This document shows, piece by piece, positions 11,373-23,189 of a DNA stretch of 64,000 nucleotides. This DNA is from Theropithecus gelada. Lineage: Eukaryota > Chordata > Mammalia > Primates > Cercopithecidae. Every line of letters starts with the position of its first letter. Position 1 is the stretch's first letter. Where the stretch lies: the NCBI RefSeq assembly GCF_003255815.1, contig NC_037682.1, positions 46,604,986 to 46,668,985 on the forward strand, read 5' to 3'. Below the pieces are notes generated by a model, which saw only the letters and a program-made list of their open reading frames with translations, had not been told where the DNA came from and did no database searches. A program made the translations under genes and the position numbers.

Positions 11373-11899
11373 TCCTGAACTGCACCCTGGGGTAATGCTC
11401 TTCAATAAGAGGGTGTATAGGGTGGAAACATGGTGAGGAGACTAGTTTAGGTATATCCCTATCTGATAGAAACTCAGTACAAGAAACAAAAGAAAGATCT
11501 CTGTTGTTGCCTTACTACTTTCTAGAGGTATTGTCATACTTCTTCCTTGCCAGAGCACTTTTAGATCGGCATTATTATCCACATGTGACAGCTGAGGCTG
11601 GGCTTTGAACCCAGAGCACACAGCTAGGAATGTTCGCGAGGCACCTCTAGCTTTCCAAAGTTGCCTTTACGAAGGGCAGCCATTAGCCTCCACAATAGGA
11701 CATCAGAGGCAACGCTGACAGGACCCTGTGAGGTCCCAGCCCACCTAGACTGCCATGACTCAGTGACCCCTGAGCTGGGGACATCAAGAATCTGGGCCAG
11801 GCTGATGCCACTGAAGCTCTCTAAGCTCTACTTTCTCCCCTTCCTTCCATCAGCCCAAAGGGCTTTCATGTTAAGGCATCCCTGCTTGTGTGACCACGG

Positions 11900-12120
11900 G
11901 CTATGGAACTGGCTAGATCTGAATTTGAAACACACACCTCTTAAGTGACCTTAAGTAACTCACTTATTCCTGCTGCTTCCTCTAATGAAATTGGGGATGT
12001 CAAAAGGCCTATCTCCCACAGATGTCATGAAGATTAAATAGAGCAGTGCCTCGAGAAAACACAAAACACTACGTGGCACATACTAAAGTGCCCATGTATA
12101 GTAGTTGCTATTGTTCAACT
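11900..12120 (+). repeat. MIR
   Basis: GATCTGAATTTGAAACACACACC, AGTGACCTTAAGTAACTCAC and TGTCATGAAGATTAAATAGAGC give the MIR order. The remaining sequence from 11373 to 11899 is unassigned. Confidence 0.7.
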
Positions 12121-12394
12121 GATGCAGCCTGGAGAAATCAGCCTTATGCTGAACCATGGTGATGATACTCTCAGGAGGTGAGGAGCAGGTCCTGGCACAC
12201 AGGCTGACACGTCTACTCACACTTCCACACAACCCAAGCAGTATGGCCTTTTTACCCAATGTATAATTTTCCCCCACCCCACAGAAAACTCCTCGAGGGC
12301 AACACAGGGACCTAATTGGGTCTAGGTCTCTAGGTCTTTTTCCAGGAGGGGAAAACAAAGACCCCTCGAGGCCCAGCCTAGGGCCTCCCGATCA

Positions 12395-13440
12395 GTGACC
12401 TTGATCCACGAATATGTACTGATGGGCTCTTCTGTGCTGGGAACTGGGGAAAGGGAAGACACCCCGCCCAACTTTCCAGGAGTTCATAGTGCACCTGGGG
12501 AAAAAGACAAGGAATCACTATCACAGCAGACAGAAAGTAATGAAGGCTGAGTGTCCCTGGGAATATGGGGAGAAGGAGGTGGTATTTAAGCTGGACCTTA
12601 AAAATTAGTCAAGACACGGGAGGATGGCATTCCAGACTGAACAGGGACAACGTGAACAAAGGCCTAGATACAGGAAAACACAAGGTTCGTTTAAAGAACA
12701 GAATTGTGAGGTGAGGCTGAAGGATTGGGATGGGAGGTGGGATTGAGGTGGGAACTGGATATGAGGCCGTGAGCCTCAGGGGCAGGGAACAGAAATAAAA
12801 GTCTGCATGGAGAAAATGAGGAGGGAGGCCCAGCAACTTTAAACAGGATAGTTACAGCAATTATCTTAGAAGTGACACACTGAGCCCAGGCAGGGTGGCT
12901 CATGCCTGTAATCCCAGCACTTTCGGAGGCCAAGGCGGGCTGATCATGTGGTCAGGGGTTCAAGACCAACCCTGCCAACATGGTGAAACCCATCTCTTAA
13001 AAAAATACAAAAATTAGCTGGGCATGATGGCGGGCACCTGTAGTCCAGCTACTCTGAAGGCTGAGACAGGAGAATCGCCTGAGCCCGGGAGGTGGAGGTT
13101 GCAGTGAGCTGAGATAGAGCCACTGCACTCCAGCCTGGGCCACAGAGCAAGACTCCGTCTTGGGGGCAGGTGGTGGGGGGAGTGACAAGTTGAAGAGGTA
13201 AAGGAGTAGCCATATGACTATCAGGGGGAAGAGTTTCCAGACAGACCAGCAGTGCAAAGGTCCTGAGGCCACAGGGCTGCCATGCGGATGATGCATTGAA
13301 AAGGCCAATGTGACTGGAGCGTGGGAGAAGGGGAGGGCAGTAGAAAGAGAGTTTAAAGAGTTAAAAGGGAGCCAGCTCCTGAAGGGCCTTTGCAGGTCAT
13401 GAGGGGCCTTTCCAGTAAAGGAACGACGTGCTCTTACTTA
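12395..13440 (-). repeat. L2 LINE, two antisense pieces interrupted by Alu
   Basis: GGAGGTGGTATTTAAGCTGGACC, GGCATTCCAGACTGAACAGGG and later GTGCAAAGGTCCTGAGGCC plus GAAGGGCCTTTGCAGGTCATG are antisense L2 segments. The same L2 part occurs on both sides, so two copies are likely. Confidence 0.65.
12885..13163 (+). mobile_element. Alu, tail lost
   Basis: GCCCAGGCAGGGTGGCTCATG to AAGACTCCGTCTTGGGGG. The A tail is replaced by a G-rich stretch, so this is an old copy. Confidence 0.9.
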
Positions 13441-14442
13441 AATTTTAAAGGATCGCCGCTGGGACTGTTGTGTAGAGAATAGCTGCAGGGGGCCAAGGGT
13501 GGAAACTGGGAGACCAGTAAAGACGCTATTATGGAAATCCCGGGGGGGTGGGGGATGATGGCTGGAACCAGTGTGGTAGCTATGTGGTGGCTCGCCTCTG
13601 ATTCCCCGTGTAAAAAATGGAGTTTAGGATCCCTGCCCTGTGTGCAGCCCACAGCCTCAAGCCCCTATGGGGATGGAATGCCGGAAACCTCTGGCCAGCA
13701 TGGTAACAGCCTGCAGAATACCGGAGATTGCGGGAGAATTGTGGGGCGCATGGGCAGCTCCCTGCGCGTCCGGGCCCCTAGTGCCCACGAGAAAACCGAC
13801 AGATGCGTGCCCCGCGCCGCACGTCAGGAGGGCAAGACTCAGCGGAGGGAGGAGCTGTCCGCTCGCTCTAGCTCCCCAGAGGCTGAACAGGGAGAACTGG
13901 GAAAAGGGGCGCCTCCTCAGCGTCCTAGAACTGGTACTCGTCACCCGGTATTGCGTGCGCCCTAGTATGCGGCCGCTCCACTTGCGCAGGTGTTGGTAAC
14001 ATGGGGGTAGCGCCACAGCACGCCCCCAGTGAGCCGACCCCCCCACCCCACAACTCTGCCCCCTTTGTCTCGCTGGCCCCTACTCCCTCTGTCTGCCTGT
14101 CTGTCCCGTCCCAGGTTCAGCGCGCACGGCCCTGGCAGGGTCCCTCTGGCGGTTGCCGTAGCAGCGCGGCCTGACCTGGGGCTCCCAAGAGGAGAAAAAT
14201 CATGAATGAAATGGATGCGATGCTCCCACTCCTCCGCCCTCCCTGTCCAGGCAACCTTGGCTTGAGGACAACGACTGCTGGGACTCCGCGCAGAGTTGCT
14301 CGGGAGAGGGAGGCACCTGAGATGAGGTCAGGGGTTAAGGGTCTGTGATCCGGCCCCCTTCGTGCCCCGGGAGCAGCCCGATCTCCCGGTCCCCAGCCCC
14401 GCCAGCCCTGCGCAATTCCCGGGGAGCGGCGCCAGCCCGCCC

Positions 14443-14455
14443 GGGGGCGGGGCGG
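14443..14455 (+). promoter_or_regulatory. GC box (Sp1/KLF type)
   Basis: GGGGGCGGGGCGG holds overlapping GGGGCGGGG-type sites at the centre of the CpG island, upstream of the predicted first exon. Confidence 0.65.
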
Positions 14456-14718
14456 AGCCAGGGCTGGGGGGTGTCAAACCCACCCGGCGGCTGCGCCTGC
14501 GACTCCGCAGTTGAAGCGCATTTGGTGAGGCTGTAGGGCGAGGGAGCGCGCACGGAGCGCGGGACAGAGCGCCAGGCAGACGGACCGAAGGACGGACGCC
14601 CCCGCACACGCAGACGCACAGAGCTCGGCGCGGCCCCCGTCGCGCACACACTGGCACAGACACAGGCAGGGACACACGCAGACACACGCACACTCGCGCG
14701 CGCACATCCTCCCGCCAG

Positions 14719-14782
14719 CCTGCCCGCCTGCCCGCCTGCCCGCCTGCCCGCCTGCCCGCCTGCCCGCCTGCCCGCCTGCTCG
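14719..14782. repeat. 8-bp minisatellite (CCTGCCCG) x8
   Basis: Seven perfect units and one variant (CCTGCTCG) lie inside the predicted 5' UTR exon. Each perfect unit gives a GGG run on the - strand. Confidence 0.95.
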
Positions 14783-14788
14783 CCGGCG

Positions 14789-14835
14789 CCCGCAGCCCGC
14801 AGCCCGCAGCCCGCAGCCCGCAGCCCGCAGCCCGC
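14789..14835. repeat. 7-bp minisatellite (CCCGCAG) x6.7
   Basis: Six perfect units plus CCCGC lie six bases after the 8-bp array. They end eight bases before the last base of the predicted exon. Confidence 0.95.
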
Positions 14836-15494
14836 TCTGGCCGGTAAGTGCAGCGCCTCCGTCGGCGCCTTTGTGTGCGGAGCCGGAAGGTGCAGGGCGC
14901 GGGTCCCTCCTTGGGGTGGCCCCGCAATTGACACCTTCTCCAGTCCTCCGGGCCGAGGAGTCGGCGCCCGCCCCCGCCACGCCCCCGTGGGGCTCCGGGC
15001 GCCCCCATGCTGGGGGAGGGGTCCCCCAACGCAGAGGAGGGGGCTCGGCGCTTGGTAGCCGGGAGGGAGCGGCAGCCACTCCCCACGAAGCCCGTGCGCG
15101 GTTCCGGGGAGGAATCGGGATAGTGTTTTGGAGTGTGAGCCTCTACGGCCGGCAGAGGTTGGTGCGCGGCTCTGGGCTGCATTGCCTCTTCAGAGCCTGA
15201 AGCCCCTGAGGGAGGTTGGAAATCGCCGCTACCCTTCGGCCTCTAAAGCGCGGCTCCCAGCCTTCCCAACGCATCGCCTCCACCGACCCTTTAGCTTTAG
15301 CCTCCAGCCTCCCACCCTCCCTCAGAATAAAATCTTAGCTCGCTCCCCTCCCCCAGCGTGCAGCTTGTTTCTGGATGAGGCCCAGGCTCCTGCAAAACCG
15401 GAGATTGCCCGTGTAAGAGCCTTGGGAGGCTTTACCTTATCCAGGATCACAGGGCTTTAGAAGATCCGGGCCAGACGAATCTTCGGAACTTAGT

Positions 15495-15605
15495 CAACCT
15501 CCTCATTTTACAGGTGGGGAAACTGAGGGCCCAGTAAGGTGGCTTGGCCAAGGTGACCGGAGAGTTAGTGGTAAAGCTTTCATTAGAATCTAGGGTCACA
15601 GGTTT
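15495..15605 (-). repeat. MIR fragment
   Basis: TTTTACAGGTGGGGAAACTGAGGGCC and GGCTTGGCCAAGGTGACC are antisense MIR. Confidence 0.75.
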
Positions 15606-16432
15606 TCATACTCATGCCCCCTCCTACACAACTAGATCCCACCCCCATTGAAGCCCCAGAACCCCAAAATTCACCTGAGTGTACCACGAAAGTGTGTAAT
15701 TCCAGCCCTGCCTCACTTGGAGGGGCAGGTGCCATTCATTTGCTATCATCCCTACCTGCTGTAGCAAAAAACGGGGGAGGGGGCTTTAATTTGCTTCCTT
15801 CAACCTCAAAGGAGAGCTCTCACGTCTCTTATGCAAACACTCAAACACTCGGAGTTTGGGATTCCGTTTGGGAGAATGAAGAAGCCCTGGACCTGAGATC
15901 AGATTCCCAGGCGTTAATCCTGTTCCACCCAGGACACATTGAGCCTGAGTGTCCTCAGTTGGACCAGGTGATGTGGCATCCCAGGATTCGTCCTCTTCTC
16001 CACTGTGTCCTGACTGCGTGCCCTCCCAGTCACCCTTCCCTCCCCCTTGAGGGCCAAGTCTTCTACTCCAACCAGGCCCCTTTAGTCATCCCTTTGCGGA
16101 GGTCCCCACCTCTTTCTCCTTGGGGCTTGTTAAGGGCAGCCTCTTGGTGCTGCTGACAAAGCTGCTGGGGAAGCTTGAGTTACAATCACACCAGGCTCGG
16201 GTGCTTTCTCAGCACAAGGCTCCATCAAGGGCAGCCGGGTGTCCCCAGAGCTGAGCCTGAAGCCTGGTGCAGAGAGGGTGCCCCGAGAGGTGTGTTGAAG
16301 GAGTACAAGCACAGACGGATGGTGAAGGGATGGAGTCCGTCACCTTGGAGGAGACTCTGGATGGAACAGTTGGCAAGGAGGGCAGTGTTCAGTCTCCAGG
16401 GACCTGAGGTTCTGGTCTCAAGAACTTCCTTT
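15606..16432. other. First-intron sequence, unassigned
   Basis: A 180-codon open frame starts at 15614. It has low-complexity composition and no recognisable domain, and I do not call it coding. A weak MIR-like piece may lie at 15880-15970. Confidence 0.4.
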
Positions 16433-16740
16433 TTTAATTTTATTTCCATAGGTTTTTGGGTGACAGGTGGTGTTTGGTTTCATGAGTAAATTCTTTAATG
16501 GTGATTTGTGAGACTTCGGTGCACCCATCACCCACAGTATACACTGAACCCAATTTTTGTAGTCTTTTATCCCTCACCCGCCTCCCTCCTTTCCCCCAAG
16601 TCCCCAAAGTCCATTGTATCATTCTTATGCCTTTGCATCCTCATAGCTTAGCTCCCACTTATGAGTGAGAACATACAGAGTTTGGTTTTCCATTCCTGAG
16701 TTACTTCACTTAGAATCATAGTCTCTAGTTCCATCCAGAA
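16433..16740 (-). mobile_element. L1 3' end fragment
   Basis: TTTTTAATTTTATTTCCATAGG, GTGACAGGTGGTGTTTGG and GCTCCCACTTATGAGTGAGAACATAC are antisense L1 3' UTR. AGAACTT flanks both sides as a short possible duplication. Confidence 0.85.
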
Positions 16741-16924
16741 CTTTTTTGAGGAGTGAGCAGCTCATCATGGAGCTGAGCCAGGGTGGCCAAGTGGCAGAAC
16801 TTCGGGGGCTGCCACTGACAATGTAGTCCATATAGATGGCATTGGCTATGAAGTTTGCACAGACTTCATAATGAATGGTGGCCCCTGGGTTTTTGCCATG
16901 TAGGGGTTTCTCCCTTCAGAGTGG

Positions 16925-17205
16925 AGAGATCTGGATTCCAGGCCCAGTTTCTTCCTCACTGGCTATACAATGTCAGTATATAACCCTTCTGGGTCTCAAT
17001 TTCTCCATCCAAAAAATAACATCATTGGATTGATGATGTTATGAACTATTTGGCGGTGGGGTAGGGAGGAGCACGTATTTATATAACTGCTATGGGCTTC
17101 TTTTGCTCTATGAAGGAATAATTTCTGACTCAAGAATGATGTATGTAGAGTACTTAGTACAGTCCCTAGCACATACGAAATGCTCAAGAATTGGTAGCTA
17201 GTAAT
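16925..17205 (+). repeat. MIR, long copy
   Basis: GATTCCAGGCCCAGTTTCTTCCTC, CTGGGTCTCAATTTCTCCATCC and CAGTCCCTAGCACATACGAAATGCTC follow MIR order. Confidence 0.75.
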
Positions 17206-17514
17206 TCCACTAGGACCCCAGCTTTGTGGATATACCCAATGTCTTCCTTTCTTCAGATCATCCAAGGACATGGGATTCTTAAGGCCTCAAAAGTCCTCCT
17301 CCCTCAAAAAAATCCTTTCCCCACTGACCTATTCCTGGACTTCAGGCTCAGCCAGCATAAAACATCCATGAAAACTCCCTGGGAGGAGCAACACTTTTGT
17401 TTATTCAACGTTTTGTATGTTAGCATGATAGAATTTCATAATTAATTTGTATGTAGTGTCAAAAGCTTTTCCTATACTCTGTCACTTACTCCTCTATAAC
17501 ACATCCATGACATC

Positions 17515-17665
17515 AATAATGTTATCCCCATTTTACATATAGGGAAATTAAGGCTTGGATTTTCACTTTTCTAAGGGTGCATACCTCAAAAGTCTCAGAT
17601 CCAGAGAGCTAGGCCCTCCAGCTCAGATGATCTGACTCCAGATTCTGAACTCTTCTGTGTCATAT
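17515..17665 (-). repeat. MIR fragment
   Basis: TTATCCCCATTTTACATATAGGGAAATTAAGG is the antisense MIR core. It is followed by a decayed head region. 17206-17514 is unassigned. Confidence 0.75.
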
Positions 17666-17739
17666 TGCCTGTCCTTTCCTGAGACTTGCCCTAAAAGAGA
17701 GGCAGATAACCCCTTAAAAAACAGTTGAGAAGAAAGAGG

Positions 17740-18180
17740 AATTTTAATCTCCTCACAGGTCAGTAATGGCTTCTTGGAGAAGCCAAGTAGCATTTAAACT
17801 GGGTGAATGATTTGTACATTAGAAGAAAGGAAGAAAACTATTTCAAGAAGTGGAAACAGCATAAGCAGAGGATGGACAGGCAATGGGGACTTCTAGGATA
17901 TATACAGAAACTGGAAAGCAGTTCATTCCAACTGGATCAAAAAGAATAAAAGAAGGGTCTTGAGAAGGAAGGTTGGGTTAAGGGGATGGAGGTTATTGGG
18001 GGGACATTGACTGCCAAGCTATAGAGTTGGGAGTCTTTAGTTTTTGAGTGGGGAAGAAACATGATCAAACCTTAGCATGATGAAACTCACTCTGGCTACC
18101 CCTTGGAGAACAGATTGGGTGAGGAGAGCCTGCTGGCCGGAAGCCCAGGTAGGAAATGATGACAATGGTTTAGGTGAGAG
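17740..18180 (-). repeat. L2 LINE
   Basis: GGCTTCTTGGAGAAGCCAAGTAGCATTTAAACTGG and later ATGATCAAACCTTAGCATGATGAAACTCACTCTGG fit antisense L2. Confidence 0.65.
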
Positions 18181-18464
18181 ATTGAGTATGGACTGGGGGT
18201 GGTTGTAAGAATGGTTAGAAAAAGGAGTTGATGCAAGAGGCCACAGTGTCACTAAAATTGGTAACTGATTGGATGTAGGCACTAGCAGGAGGGAGGAATA
18301 AGTGGTGGCAAGGCTTTGAGACTGAACGGCCAAGGACGCCATTCACAGACAGAGCCCAACAGGAGGAGGAGTGGGAGGCTTAGGAGTAGGGGCTATGAAT
18401 CTACCAGGGACCATAATGATCCCTCCTGCAAAGCTGGTTCATCAAGCACCCTAAACTATCAAGA

Positions 18465-18960
18465 ACCAGTTCATTCATTTATTCTCCGAATACATATAAA
18501 CATCTGTTACATGCCAGGTTGTTCTAGCCCCTAGGGATACACTGCTAAAAAGATGAACTTCCTCCCCAAGCTCTACCAGGGGAGGCAGAAAATAAAAATA
18601 AGCAAAGATAAAATTGTTCAGGTGGTGAGCAGTGCTTTGGAGAAAAATAAAGTAGGATGAGGGATGACTGGGAGGAAGAGTGGAGGAAGAGATCTGCCTT
18701 TAAATAGAATTGTCTTTGAGGAGGTGATATTTGAACAAAGACCTGAATGAAGAGGAGACCTGGGGAATAGCATTCTAAAAACAGGAGACTGCAGGTGCAA
18801 AGGCCTTGGGGTAACAATATCTTGGTATCTTCAAGGAACCTGAAGTGTAGCTGTAAGAGATAAAGGGGGAAAGTGATAAGGAAAAAGGTGAGAGAGTGGG
18901 CAGAGCCAGTCATGTAAGGGCCTGTAGACCTAAAGAATGAGAAGTTGCATGATGTTAATG
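18465..18960 (-). repeat. L2 LINE 3' region
   Basis: TTCATTCATTTATTCTCCGAATAC, TGCCAGGTTGTTCTAGCCCC, GGAGGTGATATTTGAACAAAGACC and GTGCAAAGGCCTTGGGG give a long, readable antisense L2. Confidence 0.85.
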
Positions 18961-20878
18961 AATCTAAGAGAACAGACATCCTATTCACCTTATATTCTTT
19001 GTGCCTAGCAAACCAAACCTGACCCTTCACAGTAAATAATTGTTGAATGAATGAATGAATGAATGTTGGAAATGACCATTTATGTATGAGACTGCATATC
19101 TTGGACTTATATGCACCAATAAATAAAGATATTATACCATAGTAAGGGTATAGTAAGCTGTACTATGATCAAAATAGTAAAGCTCAGATAACTTGAATTC
19201 TGTGTTGTTGCTCAAGTATGAAAATTTAAGTGAAGTCTGTATATTTTATTCAATATGGCTTGATACTATAACACTGCTGTTGACTAATACAAAATAGTAA
19301 AACATACCTGAAATGACTGTAAAACAATGAAAATAACATTTTTGGTCTTTCTTCATCCTCCTCCCAGCACAAATATACATCCTTCTGGCTTCATTTCAAA
19401 TTTTCTCTTGAACTCTCAACCATTTCCTTCATAGAGGTTTTAAAGAAACTCATCTCTAACACAAAGACCCATATTTGCAGGACAAGATGCTGTCATCTCC
19501 AGTAAATTGACAGATTCCCAAAAAGAGAAGGCAGTGGGGAGGGAGAAATTATAGACATACAAATGCTTCAGGCACCTAATTAATTGTTGAAATGGGTCTA
19601 CAAGTGGAGATGGAAAAACTGACTGGACCATGTGAGGGGCTAGGTGACATGCAGGCTCAGTGTTAGAAACACAGGATCTCTGGACCCCCTGGTCCAGATT
19701 CCATCTGAAGCCACAGGTCTGTCACCTGTCACCTCTAGAAGGTGGAAGCTCAGGTCATCTCAAGGGAAAAAAAACAAACTAGAAACTCTTTTCGCTTTTA
19801 AGCAGTGTTATCACCAAAAGGCTCTCCCTTACGTTAGGGGATTATGGAAAATAAGATTCCCCCCATTCTTTAACATCATCTCAGTCTTTTCTACATCTGG
19901 TGATATGTGGAACGAGCATCGTGGTCACCGGTGTCTGGCAAAACTCAGAAATTTCTAAACTCTTAGACTGAGAAAAGCCTTTCCTGCTGTGCTGCAGCAC
20001 ATGGAACAGAAGCTACCCTCCTTCCTGTGTCCCCGTTGAAGCAAGCGTGACTCAAGTTTCTATACCTGGGGTGTAGCATGTTGGATGGGGAGGGGATCCC
20101 CTCACACCAGATGCAGGAGATCCACTGTTTGCAGATTTGTGAGGGAACAAGCATCTTGGGAATTCCTAACTTTGGGCTAATGTAAGGGATAAACTGTTCA
20201 CAGCCAAATTTTCTGGTTAGTCCAATAGCAAAATAAAGACCCTAAATTGCCCTCCTTTTTGTGGTGAGGTAGTTGGTTGCAGTCATTAGAGAGACACACC
20301 AAGTCCCCATGTGTCTTTCTGTAGAGTCAAGATGAAACACCCCCTCACCCCCCATTCCTCTGGAAGCCATTCGGGAGAGATTTGTGGGCCTCAGTGGTGG
20401 CAGCATATGGGCATCTGGAATCAATTCTGAAGATTCTTGCAAAACTAACAATATGTATATTTCATCATCTGCCTAAAGGTGTTGTCTGGTATGAATTATA
20501 AATTACAGTTGTGAAAATAACCATACTCCATGCTAGAGAACAAACATAAGATGAACCGTCGTTTTATATGCCCCATTCTGTGTTTTCTGTAGATCTGTAT
20601 TTTGTAATAGTCGAAATTAGTCCACATATAGGTTTATAGCCTGCATTTTTCACTTAACATTTTGTCATGACTTCTCTGTTTATACCTGGTTGGCTGGTCC
20701 CTACTTTATTTAACTATGTCTTTATTGTTGCGCGTCGTCCATAATGAGCATCTCCAGGCACATAGCTTTTCCATCTCAGAGTCTCAAAGCATCTATCTGA
20801 AGCACCCTCAAGAGATATGATGGGATCAAGGAAAAGAACATGTCCTGGCCCTGGGGTCTGCAGTAGAAAAAGAACAGA
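18961..20878. other. First-intron sequence, largely unassigned
   Basis: GTGCCTAGCAAACC... with GAATGAATGAATGAATG near 19045-19065 is a possible further L2 end. 20560-20735 reads like old L1-type sequence but is too decayed to name. No gene is supported. Confidence 0.4.
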
Positions 20879-21172
20879 GAGCTGGGTGTGGTGGCTCACA
20901 CCTGTAATCCCAGCACTTTGGGAGGCTGAGGCAGGGGATCATTTGAGGTCAGAAGTTTGAGACCAGCCTGGCCAACATGGTGAAACTCTGTCTCTGGTAA
21001 AAATATAAAAATTAGCCGAGCGTGGTGGTGTATACCTGTAGCCCCTCCTACTCAGGAGGCTGAGGCAGGAGAATTGCTTGAATCTAGAAGGCAGAGGTTG
21101 CAGTGAGCCAAAATCACGCCGCTGCACTCCAGCCTGGGTGACAGAGCGAGACCCTGTCTCAAAAAGAAAAAA
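20879..21172 (+). mobile_element. Alu (S-type)
   Basis: AGCTGGGTGTGGTGGCTCAC to CCCTGTCTCAAAAAG. An AAAGAACAG-like sequence is present on both sides and may be the target-site duplication. Confidence 0.95.
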
Positions 21173-21324
21173 AGAACAGGGAACACGAGAGCTGGAAGCA
21201 AGGAGAGGATGGAGAGGAAAACAGATCATGGGCCAGGAGGTCAAGGTCACAGAGCACTAGGGTTGGCAGAGGGGCATGCAGCTCTGTCAGATTTCAGAGG
21301 GAAGTCTGTCCTTCCAGTGTTTTG

Positions 21325-21912
21325 TTTGGTGTGGGAGGCTTTTATTAAATTGTGGTAAAATGCACATAACATGAAATTTACTATTTTAACCAATTTTAAG
21401 TGTATAATTTTGTGGCGTTAAGTATATTCACAGTGTTATACAACCATCACCACTGTCCATCTCCAGAACCTTTTTATCTTACCAGACTGAATCACTGTAC
21501 TCAGTAAATACTGATTCCTCATTCCCATCTCCCCCAGCCCCTGGTGACCTCCGTTCTACTTTCTGTCTTCATAAATTCCCCTATCCTAGGTACCTCGTGT
21601 AAGTGGCATCATGTTTGTCTTTTTTTGTCTGGTTTCTTTCACTTAGCCTAATGTTTTCAGGGATCGTCTCTGTTGTATCATATATCAGAATCTCATTTTT
21701 AAAGCTGAGTATATTCCATTGTATGGATATACCACATTGTTTAGCCATTCATCTGTTTCCACCTTTTGGCTATTGTGAATAATACAGCTATGAACATTGG
21801 TGTGCAAGGATCTGTTTGAGCCCCTGCTTTCAACCCTTTGGGGTATATACCTAGCGGTGGAATTGCTGGATTGTATGGTCATTCTGTGTTTAACTTTTTG
21901 AGAGGTGCGGAG
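21325..21912 (-). mobile_element. Older L1 3' end (L1M type)
   Basis: About 590 bp of antisense L1: AATTGTGGTAAAATGCACATAACATG, AACCATCACCACTGTCCATC, then GTATATTCCATTGTATGGATATACC and GGGTATATACCTAGCGGTGGAATTGCTGG. Confidence 0.85.
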
Positions 21913-22159
21913 TGCATTTTTTAAAAAGGATTTTTGCATGCCCAGTATGAAGACCACTGAGTGAAGTCTTAGGAGTAGAGAGTCCAGGAAGAAGCTGTTA
22001 ATTTAAAAACTAAATGTTGTTTGGGTTCTGCATGGCCATGGAGGTAACAGAAGAGAGAAGAGGGAACAGAATACAAATGAGTCTGGCTCCATTTCTGAAG
22101 AATTGTTGTGATTTAGAGGCATTGTGGGTGGAAAAAGAAAGCTCTCAGGAGAGATCTTA

Positions 22160-22620
22160 GTGGGTGGAATTCATTCAAGCATGCAAGTATTTACTGTACC
22201 AGGCACTGTGGTGGACACAAGGCCCTCAGCAATCAACATGACCACAAGGACCCTGCCCACAAGGAGCTTAACATCTAGTGGAGGCACCAGAGGAGTCACC
22301 TGGCAACAGTGGTCTGTATTGATGCATTCTAGGCTCACCATAAGCACTCGCTCTTACTGAGTGCTTACTACATTATCTCAATCTTGGTAATAGTTCAGTG
22401 AAGATGGTTGCTGTTATCCTCAATTTGCAGGTGAGGAAACAGAGAGCTTGAGTAACTCCGTTTCAGGTACGCACAGCAAGTAAGTGTCAGAGCCAGAATT
22501 CAAACCTAGGCAGTAACTGTGTTCTGTAGGGCTGTGGGAACACAGGAGAGACACCTGCCCAGGTCAGAGAAGGCTTTCTGAAGGGAGGAGGGGTCAGGTG
22601 AGTATTTTCATGCAAGTCAG
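22160..22620 (-). repeat. L2 with embedded or adjacent MIR
   Basis: CAAGTATTTACTGTACCAGGCACTG and AGGAGCTTAACATCTAGTGG are antisense L2. CTCAATTTGCAGGTGAGGAAACAG to CAGAATTCAAACCTAGGCAG (about 22345-22525) is antisense MIR. CAGAGAAGGCTTTCTGAAGGG resumes L2. Confidence 0.7.
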
Positions 22621-23189
22621 CTGTGTTGTTCTTTCGCCTGTGATGTAAAACAGTGCTTTTCTATAGTAGCAGCAGTAGCGTTCAGCCCTGCTTCCAGTGG
22701 CTCCAGACACTCAGGGAGACCCCCGTCACTGAGACTCCACTTCAGAGGAAGATGATCACTTTTATCCTTGGTGCTTATCATGAGGCCGGGAGGCTGGGGG
22801 TGGGGCATTGCCATTTCCACTACCATCTGCTGCCTCTGCTACTTCCTAGCTGGTCAGCATCTGAGGTGACTCAGAGGGACCTCCTGGGGCCCCTCCAGGA
22901 CAGCATCAGGCCAGTGGGCTAAGAGGCAAATATGAGGCCTAGGAGTGGCAGTGAAGATCATATGTCCACCTTCTGTGCCACATCACTGTCCCAAGATTCT
23001 GCCACCACCACCACGAGAGCCTTGTCTTACCAAAATACAGATGCGGCCAGGTCTCTCTGCTGTTTCCGTCCTTCTGCGGCTCCCCATGGCTTGCAGCTGT
23101 ATTTCTCAACAGGGACCTACTGGCCTTTGGGTGGGAGAGTTCTTTGTTGTGAAAGCATCCCTGGCCCCATCTCCTATAGATTTGCCTGT
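22621..23189. other. First-intron sequence, unassigned
   Basis: No family is recognised. Open frames of about 90-120 codons overlap on both strands without domain signal. Confidence 0.4.

Larger units (their letters stand above)
14540..14843 (+). other. Probable non-coding first exon of PTPN5
   Basis: The sequence ends CTCTGGCCG followed by GTAAGTG at 14844, a near-perfect splice donor in the CpG island core. The 5' limit is a guess because no start-site signal is diagnostic. The exon would be CpG- and CA-rich (ACACGCAGACGCACAG) and would end in two tandem arrays. I see no ATG-initiated frame of note in it on the + strand. It would splice to the 32239 exon and form 5' UTR. Confidence 0.55.
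13700..15260 (+). promoter_or_regulatory. CpG island promoter of PTPN5
   Basis: Dense CpG and high GC start near 13700, peak at 14390-15080 and fade by about 15260. This contrasts with the CpG-poor DNA on both sides. It contains GC boxes, no TATA box that I can see, and a probable first exon ending at a consensus donor at 14844. It lies about 17.5 kb upstream of the first PTPN5 coding exon on the same strand, with no other gene recognised between. Assignment to PTPN5 is inferred from position and orientation. The exact start site cannot be read from sequence. Confidence 0.8.

Noticed and set aside
14105..14135. REST/RE1-like element (TTCAGCGCGCACGG...)
   Set aside because: The left half is similar to RE1, but the right half matches only about five of ten positions, so I do not call a REST site despite the neuronal gene.
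14719..14835. CRISPR-like regular repeats
   Set aside because: Units are 7-8 bp in direct tandem without spacers. This is a minisatellite in a primate genome.
14328..15182. 284-, 199- and 201-codon open frames on the - strand of the CpG island
   Set aside because: They come from GC-rich, stop-poor sequence and the 8-bp/7-bp arrays, which read as AGRR and AAGCGLR-type repeats. All three frames are open together, and no domain is present.
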